Part shown: one piece after another, positions 47,401 to 55,672 of the stretch
How the letters are laid out: each line of letters starts with the position of its first letter
Numbering within the stretch: position 1 is the first letter of the stretch
Source: Trichuris trichiura
Taxonomy: Eukaryota; Nematoda; Enoplea; Trichinellida; Trichuridae
Direction of reading: 5' to 3'
NCBI GenBank assembly: GCA_037903355.1
Contig: JBAJFE010000032.1
Location: 620,001 to 684,000, forward strand
DNA length: 64,000 nucleotides
Made by a program: the position numbers and the translations under genes
The notes under the pieces: generated by a model
What the model was told of the DNA's origin: nothing
Database searches by the model: none
The model's input: only the letters and a program-made list of their open reading frames with translations

Positions 47401-48108
47401 AAGTTCATCAGCGTGTTGTAAACGTCTCTCCGAATATTTCAAACAGACAAAACTGATGCATAGTCTCTTTCTGGCTAATTACATAGGTGCCTTACCTTTT
47501 GAACAAATAGCTTTAGTGTTTTATTGATTCAACAAGCACTAGTTGTTTCTTTTTTAAATCTTCCAGCAGCTGTTAGTTAAATCGATCAAAAACTGTTGGC
47601 TACACGTTAGATCCAAAGTTGTGCCTGCTTTAGGAGTCAGCTGTACATGCCTACAAGTCGTCTTCTTCCGCTTTTGGAACGGTTCGCTCGGTATGCGAAT
47701 GTTATTATCGATGCAATTGAAATATTGGAATGGGTTTAAGGAAAAAGACTGCGGACAAACCATAATAGAAGTAAACAGCAGGAATCCAAACCAAGGCGTA
47801 GCATTAGTTGAACGCAAAATGGTAAGGACGGCTGCACAAGATGGTAGCGACCTAGATTCAGTGTCGATTGAAACTGCGGCATCCAGTTTGCCGGAAGACA
47901 TAGCTGACGTAAGATGAACATAACTTTTCGACTGCCTAGGCACAACTCAGTATTCACTTGTTATTACCAGGAAAAGCATGACCAGCAAGTATTGATTGAA
48001 AAGTCACGTGAATTTCGACCTCATTCGGATGGTAAAAGCAGCAAGGCAAAGGACACCACTCATGTACTCACTACGACGTCAGTCAAAAGAAGATCGCGGC
48101 TATTTTGA
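22677..48108 (+). CDS. mua-3: MUA-3-like transmembrane adhesion receptor (5' end missing)
   Basis: About 60 exons join in consistent phase into about 3,626 residues, near the length of C. elegans MUA-3 (about 3,770), so only the signal peptide and perhaps one module are missing upstream. The order is LDLa x4, about 18 EGF-like, vWA, about 28 EGF-like, SEA x2 interleaved with EGF-like modules, more EGF-like, one membrane helix, and a cytoplasmic tail of about 300 residues. In C. elegans, MUA-3 and the related MUP-4 sit in fibrous organelles (hemidesmosome-like junctions) and link epidermis to cuticle and, indirectly, muscle. The LDLa modules and module count favour MUA-3 over MUP-4. Nearly every EGF module is a single exon bounded by phase-1 introns. 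An AATAAA at 48432-48437 is a candidate polyadenylation signal. The parts are detailed in separate entries. Confidence 0.88.
23226..23268 (-). ncRNA. Hammerhead-ribozyme-like motif, PLE family 1 (left arm)
   Basis: On the minus strand: stem I CCG, core CTGATGA, one extra C, stem II GGGTC/GACCC, GAA, AGCT (2-bp helix III), A, stem I CGG. All conserved hammerhead core bases are present. The single C between A9 and stem II is non-canonical but is shared by every copy in the window. Confidence 0.65.
23402..23977 (-). CDS. PLE GIY-YIG endonuclease domain (left arm)
   Basis: A 191-codon open frame whose annotated Met is internal to the natural ORF. Upstream in frame is the RT C-terminal tail ([19 protein letters not shown]). 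The GIY-YIG nuclease motif reads [22 protein letters not shown] (split here as [16 protein letters not shown] then HRFNEH), with downstream conserved EKA, EHA.HCN and RKIKEALYI segments. In PLEs this domain nicks target DNA to prime reverse transcription. The frame is intact, but the copy lacks the RT catalytic core, so it cannot move on its own. Confidence 0.88.
   Translation of the reverse strand: MPDIRLVIPYVAGLGEKIVQLGKRLGFRVFFKDFLNLRTILRKDKTKIPENKRTGLVYAIECPCSGVYIGETGNTLEHRFNEHIKGLTTYNNAKNILSNGNNHTRQRGRPISDPRITMEKAILASAVVEHASHCNLSLGAKVLCYEKNARLRKIKEALYIRNNTTYNRNKGAEINEIWTNIVTRSNCCLLN
24199..24774 (+). CDS. PLE GIY-YIG endonuclease domain (right arm)
   Basis: Inverted twin of the ORF at 23402-23977: 191 codons, identical except for the third-last residue (Ser in place of Leu). 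The ORF is open upstream to at least about 24110, including RKTFYKND from the RT tail. The palindrome means any readthrough transcript of the host gene would form a hairpin with a stem of roughly 900 bp. Confidence 0.88.
   Translation: MPDIRLVIPYVAGLGEKIVQLGKRLGFRVFFKDFLNLRTILRKDKTKIPENKRTGLVYAIECPCSGVYIGETGNTLEHRFNEHIKGLTTYNNAKNILSNGNNHTRQRGRPISDPRITMEKAILASAVVEHASHCNLSLGAKVLCYEKNARLRKIKEALYIRNNTTYNRNKGAEINEIWTNIVTRSNCCSLN
24908..24950 (+). ncRNA. Hammerhead-ribozyme-like motif, PLE family 1 (right arm)
   Basis: Mirror copy of the motif at 23226-23268: CCG, CTGATGA, C, GGGTC/GACCC, GAA, AGCT, A, CGG. This arm lies in the transcribed orientation of the mua-3-like gene, so it would be present in that pre-mRNA. 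Confidence 0.65.
25549..25586 (-). ncRNA. Hammerhead-ribozyme-like motif, PLE family 1
   Basis: On the minus strand: CCG, CTGAAGA, C, stem II GGGTC/GACCC with loop TCGCTT, GAA, AGCT, C, CGG. All core bases are intact, and C at the cleavage position (H17) is the most favourable base. Confidence 0.65.
25679..25716 (+). ncRNA. Hammerhead-ribozyme-like motif, PLE family 1
   Basis: Mirror copy: CCG, CTGAAGA, C, stem II GGGTC/GACTC (one G-U wobble replaces a G-C pair), GAA, AGCT, C, CGG. The single difference between the arms preserves pairing. Confidence 0.65.
26463..31787 (+). CDS. mua-3: mua-3 exons 5-13: N-terminal EGF-like array
   Basis: Exons 26463-26748, 26796-26951, 27008-27160, 27217-27369, 27422-27568, 28688-28840, 28895-29044, 29110-29262 and 31638-31787. 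Exon 5 completes EGF 1 (PHCACRPGF) and holds a second, atypical EGF-like module. Exons 6-13 each hold one module of the repeated form VNEC...NDC..NA.C.D....Y.C.C..GF.D.SP.....PGR.C. The DEC/NEC start and the Asp/Tyr positions resemble calcium-binding EGF. Two introns here are long (27569-28687 and 29263-31637) without recognised transposons. Confidence 0.85.
29263..31637. other. Long intron of mua-3, possible decayed insertion
   Basis: This 2.4-kb intron has no recognised transposon ends. A frame at about 31009-31196 ([18 protein letters not shown] ... [16 protein letters not shown]) looks protein-like and could be a remnant of an inserted element, but no family was recognised. Confidence 0.3.
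32029..33680 (+). CDS. mua-3: mua-3 exons 14-20: EGF-like array before vWA
   Basis: Exons 32029-32175, 32222-32374, 32420-32578, 32748-33065, 33117-33269, 33323-33475 and 33528-33680, all phase 1. Exon 14 is a divergent EGF-like module with Cys but no DEC start. Exon 17 (318 nt) contains two EGF modules without an intervening intron: a calcium-type module followed by a divergent one ([15 protein letters not shown]). That implies intron loss. The remaining exons are single canonical modules. Confidence 0.85.
33734..34364 (+). CDS. mua-3: mua-3 exons 21-22: von Willebrand factor A domain
   Basis: Exons 33734-34040 and 34099-34364, joined by a phase-2 intron, encode a complete vWA fold. The first strand and MIDAS read [11 protein letters not shown] (DxSxS). 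The MIDAS Thr lies in TGLTKTGNA, and the third MIDAS element is [12 protein letters not shown]. Flanking segments [14 protein letters not shown] and VFAVGVTD are also typical. All metal-coordinating positions are present, so divalent-cation-dependent ligand binding is plausible. In MUA-3 and MUP-4 the vWA domain likewise sits between two EGF arrays. Confidence 0.9.
34365..35918. other. Long mua-3 intron after the vWA domain
   Basis: A 1.55-kb intron. The + strand is purine-rich around 35220-35660, which creates a 144-codon hydrophobic antisense ORF that I treat as compositional. No transposon ends were found. Confidence 0.45.
35919..39096 (+). CDS. mua-3: mua-3 exons 23-37: second EGF-like array, part 1
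   Basis: Exons 35919-36080, 36141-36272, 36322-36489, 36537-36674, 36731-36877, 36933-37085, 37143-37289, 37342-37500, 37557-37709, 37770-37922, 37972-38121, 38310-38465, 38521-38670, 38727-38879 and 38944-39096, all phase 1. The first four are divergent EGF-like modules (for example [17 protein letters not shown] and [15 protein letters not shown]) that lack the calcium-binding start. Exon 36 is another divergent one. The others are canonical VINEC/VDEC modules ending in PGR.C. Introns are about 50-190 bp. Confidence 0.86.
39765..39890 (-). mobile_element. Decayed Penelope family 1 terminal repeat
   Basis: Read on the minus strand, CTGCAGAC...AACCTGAAAGCTCCGG is followed by AATAACGGGAAGATACCGTAA, and then (39765-39786) by a relic of the GGTACGGGACC end extension. 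The hammerhead-like core is mutated at several positions (CTGAAGA reads CTGCAGA, CCCGAAA reads CCTGAAA). Confidence 0.6.
40150..40430. mobile_element. Penelope-like foldback element, family 2 copy
   Basis: It starts with the extension-like GTGCTTTGTAACGGG and TGTCTCATG. Inverted arms follow: CTTCTACGGCTTTTTCCG ... ATCTGTAATTA at the left and its complement at the right (to about 40425). The half-arm GCCAACGAATGGATGAGC is shared with copies at 15.84 and 47.2 kb. It has no ORF and the flanking duplication is unclear. Confidence 0.65.
40321..40358 (-). ncRNA. Hammerhead-ribozyme-like motif, family 2 (decayed)
   Basis: On the minus strand: stem I TCA, TTGACAA (CTGANGA expected), C, stem II GGAAC/GTTCC, GAA, AGCT, C, stem I TGA. 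The stems are intact but two core bases are mutated. The family 2 stems differ from family 1 stems yet still pair. Confidence 0.45.
40669..43253 (+). CDS. mua-3: mua-3 exons 38-49: second EGF-like array, part 2
   Basis: Exons 40669-40971, 41025-41171, 41248-41394, 41460-41609, 41664-41801, 41857-42027, 42083-42238, 42291-42446, 42504-42653, 42701-42844, 42901-43047 and 43107-43253. Exon 38 (303 nt) fuses two canonical EGF modules without an intron. The others hold one each. All boundaries are phase 1. Modules keep the form DC..NA.C.D...GY.C.C..G..D.SP...PGR.C. Exon 43 carries a short Ser/Thr-rich tail after its last Cys. Confidence 0.86.
43312..44781 (+). CDS. mua-3: mua-3 exons 50-54: duplicated EGF-SEA unit
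   Basis: Exons 43312-43607, 43667-43922, 43976-44113, 44158-44285 and 44382-44781. Two EGF-like plus SEA units follow one another. The EGF-like parts are C.L(R/K)(F/C)...LGE.CV. Each SEA domain is split by a phase-0 intron at the same place, after LFNKG or MFTKG. Each contains a DG(L)...FN(Y/F)TV(F/Y) strand and a conserved (F/Y)SIGGTxL(Y/F)ID..Q.NPF segment at its end. Sequence and intron position both show a tandem duplication. Exon 54 continues into a further EGF module ([12 protein letters not shown]). Confidence 0.86.
44829..46249 (+). CDS. mua-3: mua-3 exons 55-57: last EGF modules and membrane helix
   Basis: Exons 44829-45131 (two modules in one exon), 45183-45402 and 46127-46249. The last EGF module is split by a phase-2 intron: [10 protein letters not shown]...GC, then [11 protein letters not shown]. 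It is followed at once by the single transmembrane segment [17 protein letters not shown] and CLLYFCLKW. The switch from phase-1 to phase-2 introns marks the end of the shuffled extracellular part. The 724-bp intron before exon 57 holds nothing recognised. Confidence 0.86.
46307..48108 (+). CDS. mua-3: mua-3 exons 58-60: cytoplasmic tail
   Basis: Exons 46307-46910, 47741-47908 and 47971-48108 encode about 300 cytoplasmic residues ending at a TGA. The tail starts with a basic stop-transfer ([11 protein letters not shown]). It has two similar short motifs, FTIPRAKL and WKIPRARL, a Ser/Tyr/Glu-rich patch ([12 protein letters not shown]) and a Lys/Arg-rich end. Exon 59's acceptor (TTTAAG, 47740) is weak but is the only one that preserves phase 0 and the flanking frame. 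In MUA-3 the tail is thought to connect to intermediate filaments; here that is inference. Confidence 0.75.
47100..47410. mobile_element. Decayed Penelope-like foldback element, family 2 copy
   Basis: Inverted arms around 47190-47245 and 47300-47360 (GTACCAACGAGTGAATAAGTAG with TACTCATCCATTCGTTGATAG) match the family 2 arms at 15.84 and 40.15 kb. The following TTAATTACAGATATTC...GAAACGGAAAAAG matches the outer arm. The central TTGACGACAGAG retains only part of the hammerhead-like motif. It lies in the last large mua-3 intron. Confidence 0.6.
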
Positions 48109-50300
48109 TAGCCAACTATTGAAGTCACTTGATCGTCCAGCATATTGAAAGTTAGGCGATCAGGCTCTTCTCCTATTTTGTTTTTTGGTGCCAACGTTGT
48201 TCTCCATCCTTGTAACATTTGAATTGCAGTGTTGTTTCCGAAATGTGAATAATGTCAATAGTATAGATATAATCGATGCAAGGGCAACCTGTTTCTTAGG
48301 TGCACTGATGGAAAAGCAACTTTACCGACTGAAGAAAGTTCACAAGCTCACCCGATGAGTGCGGCCACAGCATCATTGGTCTATTAGTTGTTCTTAAGTT
48401 TGATTGTGTATGTGATCATGAGAAATATGAAAATAAAACTTGTGAAAATTCTTAATATTAAGTACTGTAATAAAACAATCGACATTGGGGACATCCCCCT
48501 TTGTCAGGTGATCAATCATTTTTTGGGGACCTTATTACTGTTCTACATTGGGCAGTTCGTTTCATTTTGCTGTGCTGTACGAATGTGGAGCAGTCTTTCA
48601 CTACGGTTAGTCTGCGATAAGCTCTAAATAGCGGAATGCTATATCGTTATTTGAATTTTGTTTTACCATTAGTACAATATATACGCAATGGTATAGGCAT
48701 CACAATATTCGTGCTACTGTCAGCAGACGTTAGCTTGTTTACTGTTAACGTCAGCTATACGCAAATGTTTCGAGTTAAGTAACACTGAAACATCACAGCA
48801 GTGTTTCTCGTTCTCAGGGTCCCATTACTTCATGCTCTGCTTGGTTGATGCTATCCCACAGCAAGGGAGGGTAGAGAAAGATCGGGATTCCGAAATTCTT
48901 GGACGTGAGCACGCCCAAGCTCCGCGTTTTACTGCTAAAATTGTTGCTCATAGTATTTTGCTTTTCCATGCATTGGTTCACACTCGTATGGATGTCACGC
49001 GGACAAGAGGTAATCACTAGCCTGATGGGGGACGCGCTTCAGTAATGCCGAGCGTGCTCCTCGGCGCGGAGTGCCACCAGTTACCATCTTGGAAAACACT
49101 GGGATAATGAGTGACGAGTTCGCCGTCAGAATTGAATTTCGTCATTTCGTAAGTTCTGCAGTTCAATTAACTTTGAAACTAACTTACATGCACATCAGAT
49201 AATTTATACTGTTCACAACAAAATTCGAATTTGACTGTGAGACTAACAATAACGCAGCTTCCGACTGACCGTTTATTGAGTCTACAGAATCTCTAACAAC
49301 GTGTCGTTATACGGTAGAATGTGCAGGTACAAATGAACTCCCTGCTCATCATTAGTTCCAGCTTCAGCCGGAACATATACATTATGCCACCTGCTTCGCG
49401 GTCGGGACCGAGTGACTACCTCTGATTAGGCATTCTCTATTGCGGATACGCAAAAAGACGACCCAAACATTAGAGGCATTAGCGTTTTTTTGGCATATCA
49501 GCATTTGTACGTCCATGCTTTACCAATTGACGAAAACGTTCAGCTTAAAAAAATTTCTTCAAGAAGAAAGAGACGGTTAACTTAGCGAGGTTGTGAATGT
49601 AAACATGAGAAGAAGAAGCTAAAAGCTTTCTAGACCACCAGGACATTCTTTTACATGAAGTGAAATCTTCAAAAAAAGTTTTCACAAGAGTTATACGTCG
49701 TAGCAAATGGGTGCTGTCCCCATTGCGTTTTTAGAAGTTCGTAAAGTTTAGATAGCCTAAAACTTTTCGATCAGCAATGAGGATTAATACGTACCCACTA
49801 CCAAACATCTCCAGCATTAGCACTTGCAATCTATTATGGTATTATGGCTGAAGATAATTTATTCAGTTTGAAGTATTACTAATCAGCTTGGCCGAAATGA
49901 CCATTAAGCTACTCTCACGTAGCAGTGCCAGTAAAGCGTTTATCTTACACAGCGTAAAACGCTTGTTACGCTAAGTACATGACGATCATTTATGCCTGCG
50001 GTTATTCTATCACTTGCAACGCTAAGCGTTACGTGGCGGTGTTCGTATAAAATCTCTTGTGCACTTTTCAAATTCGTCACGTCTAGTCGTGCATTTTGAC
50101 AGCCGGCCAGAAGTTCCCCTCTGTTTAAAATTTTATTGAACTTTGCTACATAGGTACAACGCGTAGTTGTGTTTGGTGAGCTGTGCTATTTAGCTTTTTT
50201 GTTTGTTAAGGTCGTGTCCTGATACTAGCTTGATTTTCCACTCTCTCTTGGGAAATATTGGCGCTGACCAAGTGTTTCGAAGCAATTAAAAGAGCGAAGG
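48109..50300. other. mua-3 3' UTR and intergenic region
   Basis: AATAAA hexamers at 48432 and about 48471 are candidate mua-3 polyadenylation signals. No ORF, RNA gene or transposon end was recognised in the rest. Confidence 0.5.
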
Positions 50301-50618
50301 AGTGCTTTCATCAATTCGATTATCTATGTTCGAACTATGGGCGATGCTAATGACGGAAAAGGCAATTTCCAGAGGCTAAAGTCGAATAAAATATTTGACA
50401 GCAGTCTAACCGGCCATTTCCGTATCTCCGGTGGAAACGTATGCAGCTATTGCAAAAAACTACGTATAGGAAATGTTAGCTCTGTCGGTGCTGCTCTGAA
50501 TTCAAGTGTCGGTGATTAGTTCTCTGTATCCTCCGTACCTCAATGGTGCACTCGGATAGCTGTTTAGCCAAAGGTATGAATGAACGTAGCTTCTTAATGC
50601 TATACCCTATTCACCATG

Positions 50619-50686
50619 TTACTATGATGAGTTGAATTACCGTTTGAAAATTCCTATGAGATAAAGAATGGCTGTTGGCTGACCCT
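50619..50686 (+). ncRNA. C/D-box snoRNA candidate 1
   Basis: Box C ATGATGA at 50624-50630, box D CTGA at 50679-50682. It begins 50 nt after its intron's 5' splice site, and box D ends 64 nt before the 3' splice site. The internal segment TTGAATTACCGTTTGAAA is shared exactly with candidate 2, so the two are paralogues. The terminal stem is weak. Confidence 0.65.
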
Positions 50687-51328
50687 CTAGAGCCCTGCAG
50701 CCTCAGCTTTCAAATTGGTTTTTTTAGTAAAATGATTTTATTTCAGGTATCCAGTGGAATCTCAAGTAAGGCATGCTTTGGAGCGATGCAGGGATCCAGC
50801 TTCTTGACGCACAATGTTTGATTGCATAATGTTTCAAGGCGCAGGACTTCAGTGTGCATCAGTTAGGTCAATTAGAGAGTATCAGGAAGCCCCTTTTTGT
50901 CACCAAAATGAATTGGCTTCGACAAGTTGGGTTTAAAGATAAAGTAAGCGTTGCTAGTCCTATCAGCTTTTGTGGGATGAAGTGTTTGCAGTATGTCAAG
51001 CGCTGCGCGTTCGATTGCAAAAGTAGGCGCGACACAGATACGGAAAGTTGTCGACGAACTCAAACGCGGCAGTTTCGATCACAGTGGAATTTTTCCTAGT
51101 TCGAAATGCCTTAAAGATTTGAACTGATGAAATATGCAATTCTCCGGCAATAGTTCTTCGGGGAGTGCGTCAGGGTGTTTCGCAGAATTTGTGAGCTCAT
51201 CTGCCATACAACGAGAAAGTTCACCCAACGGAGGGCCTCTCTACGCCCACTGTATCAGCAATATCTACAGTCCATCGATTACTGGTACGACATGCGCTTT
51301 TAATTTTATCTTTAAGCTACTCATCATA

Positions 51329-51395
51329 TCACTGTGATGACTTGAATTACCGTTTGAAACTTATTATGAAATAAGCTTTGGCACTAACTGAACTT
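51329..51395 (+). ncRNA. C/D-box snoRNA candidate 2
   Basis: Box C GTGATGA at 51334-51340, box D CTGA at 51388-51391. It lies 49 nt after the donor and 63 nt before the acceptor. It shares the TTGAATTACCGTTTGAAA segment with candidate 1, but the 3' guide before box D differs (GCTTTGGCACTAA against GAATGGCTGTTGG), so the two would have different targets there. Confidence 0.65.
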
Positions 51396-51635
51396 CTATA
51401 GCTGCGCAATATTAATCTTTCCCATACTTTCTTTTTAAAATTTCTTTCTTTCAGGCATCCAATTTGCATTTCAATAGAGCCCAGAGTTCTTAACTATTTT
51501 GTGCTCACCATGCATACTGTAAGTCTGCAGGATCACGGAAAATCCTGAAAGTGCAAGTTCGTTATCTCCGCTGCGAAAGTGGCACTTCCAAGGTAAGTCT
51601 TGGTCTAATGTAAAATTGAATGCTCATTTTGGCCT

Positions 51636-51711
51636 AGAAAATGATGACCATTAATTGCTACTCTTGAATTCGACTGATGAGAAATAGCCACCTTGTTGCA
51701 TCCTGAATATT
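51636..51711 (+). ncRNA. C/D-box snoRNA candidate 3
   Basis: Box C ATGATGA at 51641-51647, internal CTGATGAG at 51674-51681 (overlapping D' CTGA and C' TGATGAG), box D CTGA at 51703-51706. It lies 48 nt after the donor and 66 nt before the acceptor. AATTGCTACTCTTGAA and the internal box region are shared with candidate 4. Confidence 0.7.
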
Positions 51712-51935
51712 CCTAATTTCTACGCTAAGTTTATTCCGTTTATTTGATTACTGACGTTTTCAACTTTTGCAGAAAGTCTCTTTGACCATGCGGACCCAGC
51801 GTGAATAGGGTTGCACCAAAAAAGTTATTGGTCGTCAGTCCAAGTCAGTGCAGTCGGCAGTTGGTAGGCAAATGGGGCACATTAACCGCGTAAGCATAAT
51901 ACCAGTTTCAGTAAACTAAGTTTTGCGTAGTGAAA

Positions 51936-52013
51936 AGAAAATGATGACTCCTAATTGCTACTCTTGAACGTTTCTGATGAGAAATAGCCACCATATACCG
52001 TGTTCTGAGTCTT
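51936..52013 (+). ncRNA. C/D-box snoRNA candidate 4
   Basis: Box C ATGATGA at 51941-51947, internal CTGATGAG at 51974-51981, box D CTGA at 52005-52008. It lies 51 nt after the donor and 65 nt before the acceptor. It is a paralogue of candidate 3, with the same region after box C and the same GAAATAGCCACC after the internal box but a different sequence just before box D. AAGA and TCTT around the ends could form an external stem. Confidence 0.7.
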
Positions 52014-52330
52014 AACCTTTCTAACAGAAGCAGACGTGTTGCTTCATTTGTTTACGTGTTTTTTTGCTTGCAGGAACGAATTGGTCGTCCGCGAGGTGCT
52101 GCAGCGCAAAGACATTCGCAGTGAACAAACCAGCCGTTGCTCGACATGACAGGAAGGGCGATTGTAAAATGCTTCAGTCAGCTGTATTCGCTTTGTGCCA
52201 AAACAAAACTGCCAACTTTATTGTGCATTTCAATTGCAGTAGAAATTTGCATTCCAGTACGAATACACAACGTTTGGCCCATTTAGCTGAGCCTTTGGCG
52301 TTTCGCTAACTTTAACAGGCGTTCCACGTG

Positions 52331-52711
52331 GCACCATTACTTAGTTTTCTATTGCGGTTTACTACGAGTCACCAGTGAGAGCAAATCAATTTTGCAAAGC
52401 ATTTCGTGACTTGCTGGCATAGCTTTCGCGCTTCTTCCTAACGTATTGCCAAGTAGATTGGTAGCACCGGTGTAATGAGCTCTTTGTCTTAAAATTTCCG
52501 TGACCAAATTTTATCCTGTTCGTTGTTCGAAATCACCCAAATATAAGCCTACTGGAAAACCTATCCGCGAGTAGCAAAAATGTTAAGCCAAGGTTTATTC
52601 TGTTGCAATAAATTGCTCAGTAGGGCATCAGCATAAAAGGGCGTATTATGTTGGTTAGAAAACATTGATTTGTTCTGATCTTGATTGTTGATTACTTACT
52701 GTTCATTAGCC
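52331..52711. other. Intergenic, probable promoter region of the ETF-QO gene
   Basis: No ORF or RNA gene was recognised. It lies directly upstream of the ETF-QO start at 52712. Confidence 0.45.
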
Positions 52712-55172
52712 ATGCCGGGCTTATTGAGGAAGGCCGGCGCGGTCTATCAGCTGTCAGCCCGTCGACTACTTTCAAGTGAAAGAAAAATCACTACGCATTA
52801 TACGGTTGTGCCTCGGGAAACCGATCCACGATGGAAAAGTACGCTATTTTGTGGCTATTTTTCTGAACATTTTGCATGAACTGTTGTTAGACATCGACAT
52901 GAGCCGAGTTTCGGACGATGTCGACGTCGTTATTGTTGGCGCTGGACCTTCGGGTTTGTCGGCAGCGATCAAGTTGAAACAGTTGAGCGCGGTAAACAAA
53001 AAGGACCTGCGAGTGTGCATTGTTGAGAAAGCGTCGTACGTAGGTAAATACTTTTTCTAGCCGTCATAATCTGGATATCTGCCTTTTTTCGCAGGTGGGC
53101 ACACGCTGTCAGGTGCTTTGATAAAGACACTTGCGTTGGACGAACTCTTTCCTGACTGGAAAGCTCTTGGGGTCGTCTTGCTTATTTTTCTTGTTCTGTG
53201 TGACAAAAAGAATAATTCTAGGCGCCAGTTTATCAGAAAGTAACTGAGGAACGTATAGGAATTCTTACCAAAAATTATCGTATTCCTGTTCCCGTAATCC
53301 CCGGCCTCCCGTTAAAGAACTCCAATAGTTACATAGTTCGTTTGGGTCACCTGGTCAAATGGTTGGGAGAAAAGGCAGAAGAATTGGGCGTAGAATTGTA
53401 TCCAGGTTACGCAGCCGCTGAAGTAGGTGTCGTATCTTGAGTCAGCCGCAAAAAGTGGCAAGTTGCGCTTCACAACAGGTTCTATACGACAAAAGTGGCT
53501 CCGTAAATGGCATTGCAACGAACGACGTTGGAATCGCTAAAGACGGTTCCCCAAAGGTGCTTTTTATTCCATAATACTAATTTTCAGTTGCTGCGTAAAA
53601 CATTTCAATATTGGCACCTTCTCCTTCGAATGACAACCTCTTATTTTCACAGCCAACTTTTGAACGCGGAATGGAACTTAGAGCAAAGTGTACGGTATTC
53701 GCAGAAGGCTGCCGAGGTCACTTAACGAAAGCTCTAAGCCAAAAGATGGGCTTACGGGAGAAAAGTGATCCCATGACTTACGGAATTGGTTTGAAGGAAC
53801 TATGGGAACTTGACCCTGCCAAACACCGACCCGGCTACGTCGATCATACGCTCGGTTGGCCCTTGGTACGTTTTTCTTACGCAATGTCAACTTTGCGATA
53901 ATGTGCAAATTTTCCCTATCTGCTCGTCGCTTATTATGACTAGTCAGTGGCCAAGTGAAAATTTGAAATTGTTGTGACCTAAGTACGCTTAAGGCTTACG
54001 ACAGCTATGGCGGCTCGTTTATGTACCACATTGATGAAAATGGTCATCCTTTATGCTCGCTTGGACTGGTGATCGCGCTGGACTATAAGAACACATATAT
54101 CAAGCCTTTCGAAGAATTGCAGCGATACAAACTGCATCCATCGATTCGAAAGTTCCTGGAAGGCGGCAAGCGCATCTCATACGGTGCGAGAGCGTTGAAC
54201 GAAGGCGGATTTCAAGTACGAAGCCGTTTTGCGGAATTTTAATCTTTTTTCTCGTTTTGTAATTTTTAACATAGTTCACGTTTTAAGGCAATTCCGAAGT
54301 TCACCTTCCCTGGCGGTTGTCTGGTTGGATGCACTGCTGGTTTTCTAAATCCCGCCGCCTTAAAGGGTGTTCACTACGCAATGAAGAGCGGTATGTTAGC
54401 TGCGGAGGCAATATTTGAGTCGTTGTTTGACGGCAGCGCGCCTTCGTCCACTGGTGCTTTCCATTTTTTTTGCGTAATATGCGAATCATGTTTTCCTTTT
54501 TAAGTCGAGCCTGTTCGATTTGAGGAAAAGGTAAAGAATTCGTACATTTGGAAAGATTTAAAAGCGGTGCGCAACGTACGACCATCTTTTAATTCAGCCT
54601 TAGGCATGTATGGTGGCCTGCTCTATACCGGAATGTTTTACGTGCTCGGCAGAGGACTTGAACCATGGACGCTCAAGCGTAAAGGTATGATTTGTAAGTC
54701 GAGTGGGGGATTTGTTGTTCATACCAGTTGTTTTTAAGAGCCGGACAATAAGGCGACTAAGCCGTCTAAGGAATGTAGGAAGATCGATTATCCAAAGCCG
54801 GACAATGTGCTGACATTTGACTTGTTATCGTCTGTCCACATTACGGGAACAAATCACGAGCATAATCAGCCTCCTCATTTGACGCTTCTTGATGACGATG
54901 TGCCATTGAAAACGAACCTGCCCGTCTACGACGGCCCTGAATCGCGCTACTGTCCCGCAGGTAGCAGTTAGTTTTATCAGGCGTTTAAGTAAGCGTAAGT
55001 CTTTCAAGGAGTCTACGAGTTTGTACCAGACGAATCTGGGAATTCCTACCAACTGCAGATAAATGCGCAAAATTGCATACACTGCAAAACCTGTGACATA
55101 AAAGACCCACTGCAGAATATAAATTGGGTCACTCCTGAAGGCGGTGGTGGTCCTGCCTATGACGGAATGTAA
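52712..55172 (+). CDS. ETFDH: Electron transfer flavoprotein-ubiquinone oxidoreductase
   Basis: Eleven exons (52712-52838, 52891-53043, 53095-53171, 53222-53422, 53479-53556, 53653-53865, 53994-54215, 54288-54453, 54505-54684, 54739-54960, 55009-55172) join to exactly 601 codons including the stop, the usual family length. The protein starts with a basic, Ser/Arg-rich mitochondrial presequence, followed by the FAD Rossmann motif [14 protein letters not shown]. Family blocks [44 protein letters not shown] and MKSGMLAAE follow. The C-terminal 4Fe-4S ligands are in YCPAG and [12 protein letters not shown], and the conserved end is [11 protein letters not shown]. It passes electrons from ETF to ubiquinone at the inner mitochondrial membrane. 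No lesions were seen. C. elegans calls the orthologue let-721. Confidence 0.96.
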
Positions 55173-55672
55173 ATTTGTCTCTTTAAAAGTTGACACTGTT
55201 GCTAACAATTGCCTGTTGGTCATTGCTATTGTTTTACCGCCTTTTAATCCCAACGTTGCCTTAACCGTTGCTTGCCTTCGCCTTGTGTGCAGCTTGACTT
55301 GCTCAATTATTTTCCTTCCAGTTTTGTGATACTCTGATTATCGTCCGTTTTCGTAATCCTTGACGATCTGTTATTGTTTTGAACATATAGTTTTATCCTC
55401 TGTTGTAAGTTGGTAGTTGACATTGATCTTTTAACGAAAGACTGTCCTATGCAAATTTGTCGTCAAAACGACGTTAAAGTAAATGCTGTGCCATCAGTGA
55501 GCTGTTATTGAATGTCTGAGTATGCTGTTATACCTAAAATTTATGGCTATGCTGCCAAAAAATACAAATTGTCAAGCCGACCAAGCAATAAATAACTGAC
55601 TTGCATGTCGTACTGGAAATGAAAGTGCAAAACTGCGCAGCCTGCTGGTCTACAACTGGCATTTCAATTCCT
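55173..55672. other. ETF-QO 3' flank
   Basis: No gene. A candidate AATAAA lies at 55587-55592. The region ends at the left 12-bp target duplication of the PLE (55661-55672, ATTTCAATTCCT). Confidence 0.5.

Larger units (their letters stand above)
50300..52330 (+). ncRNA. Probable spliced snoRNA host gene (five or more exons)
   Basis: Four introns with good GT-AG ends are visible: 50574-50746, 51285-51454, 51593-51772 and 51890-52073 (173, 170, 180 and 184 nt). Each holds one C/D-box snoRNA-like sequence. The exons between them (50747-51284, 51455-51592, 51773-51889) have stops in all frames and no recognisable protein, as in known non-coding snoRNA hosts. A 60-codon ORF (50337-50519) in exon 1 may be translated, but it resembles nothing I know. 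Transcript ends are not defined by the sequence. The gene could also be a badly preserved protein gene hosting snoRNAs. Confidence 0.7.

Noticed and set aside
51641..51681. CTGATGAG in snoRNA candidates 3 and 4 read as a hammerhead core
   Set aside because: No paired stem II and no following GAAA in the right register. The position fits snoRNA D'/C' boxes instead.
53395..53480. A stop codon seen when reading through the ETF-QO region at about 53440
   Set aside because: It lies in a short intron (53423-53478). The spliced frame stays open, so this is not a pseudogene.
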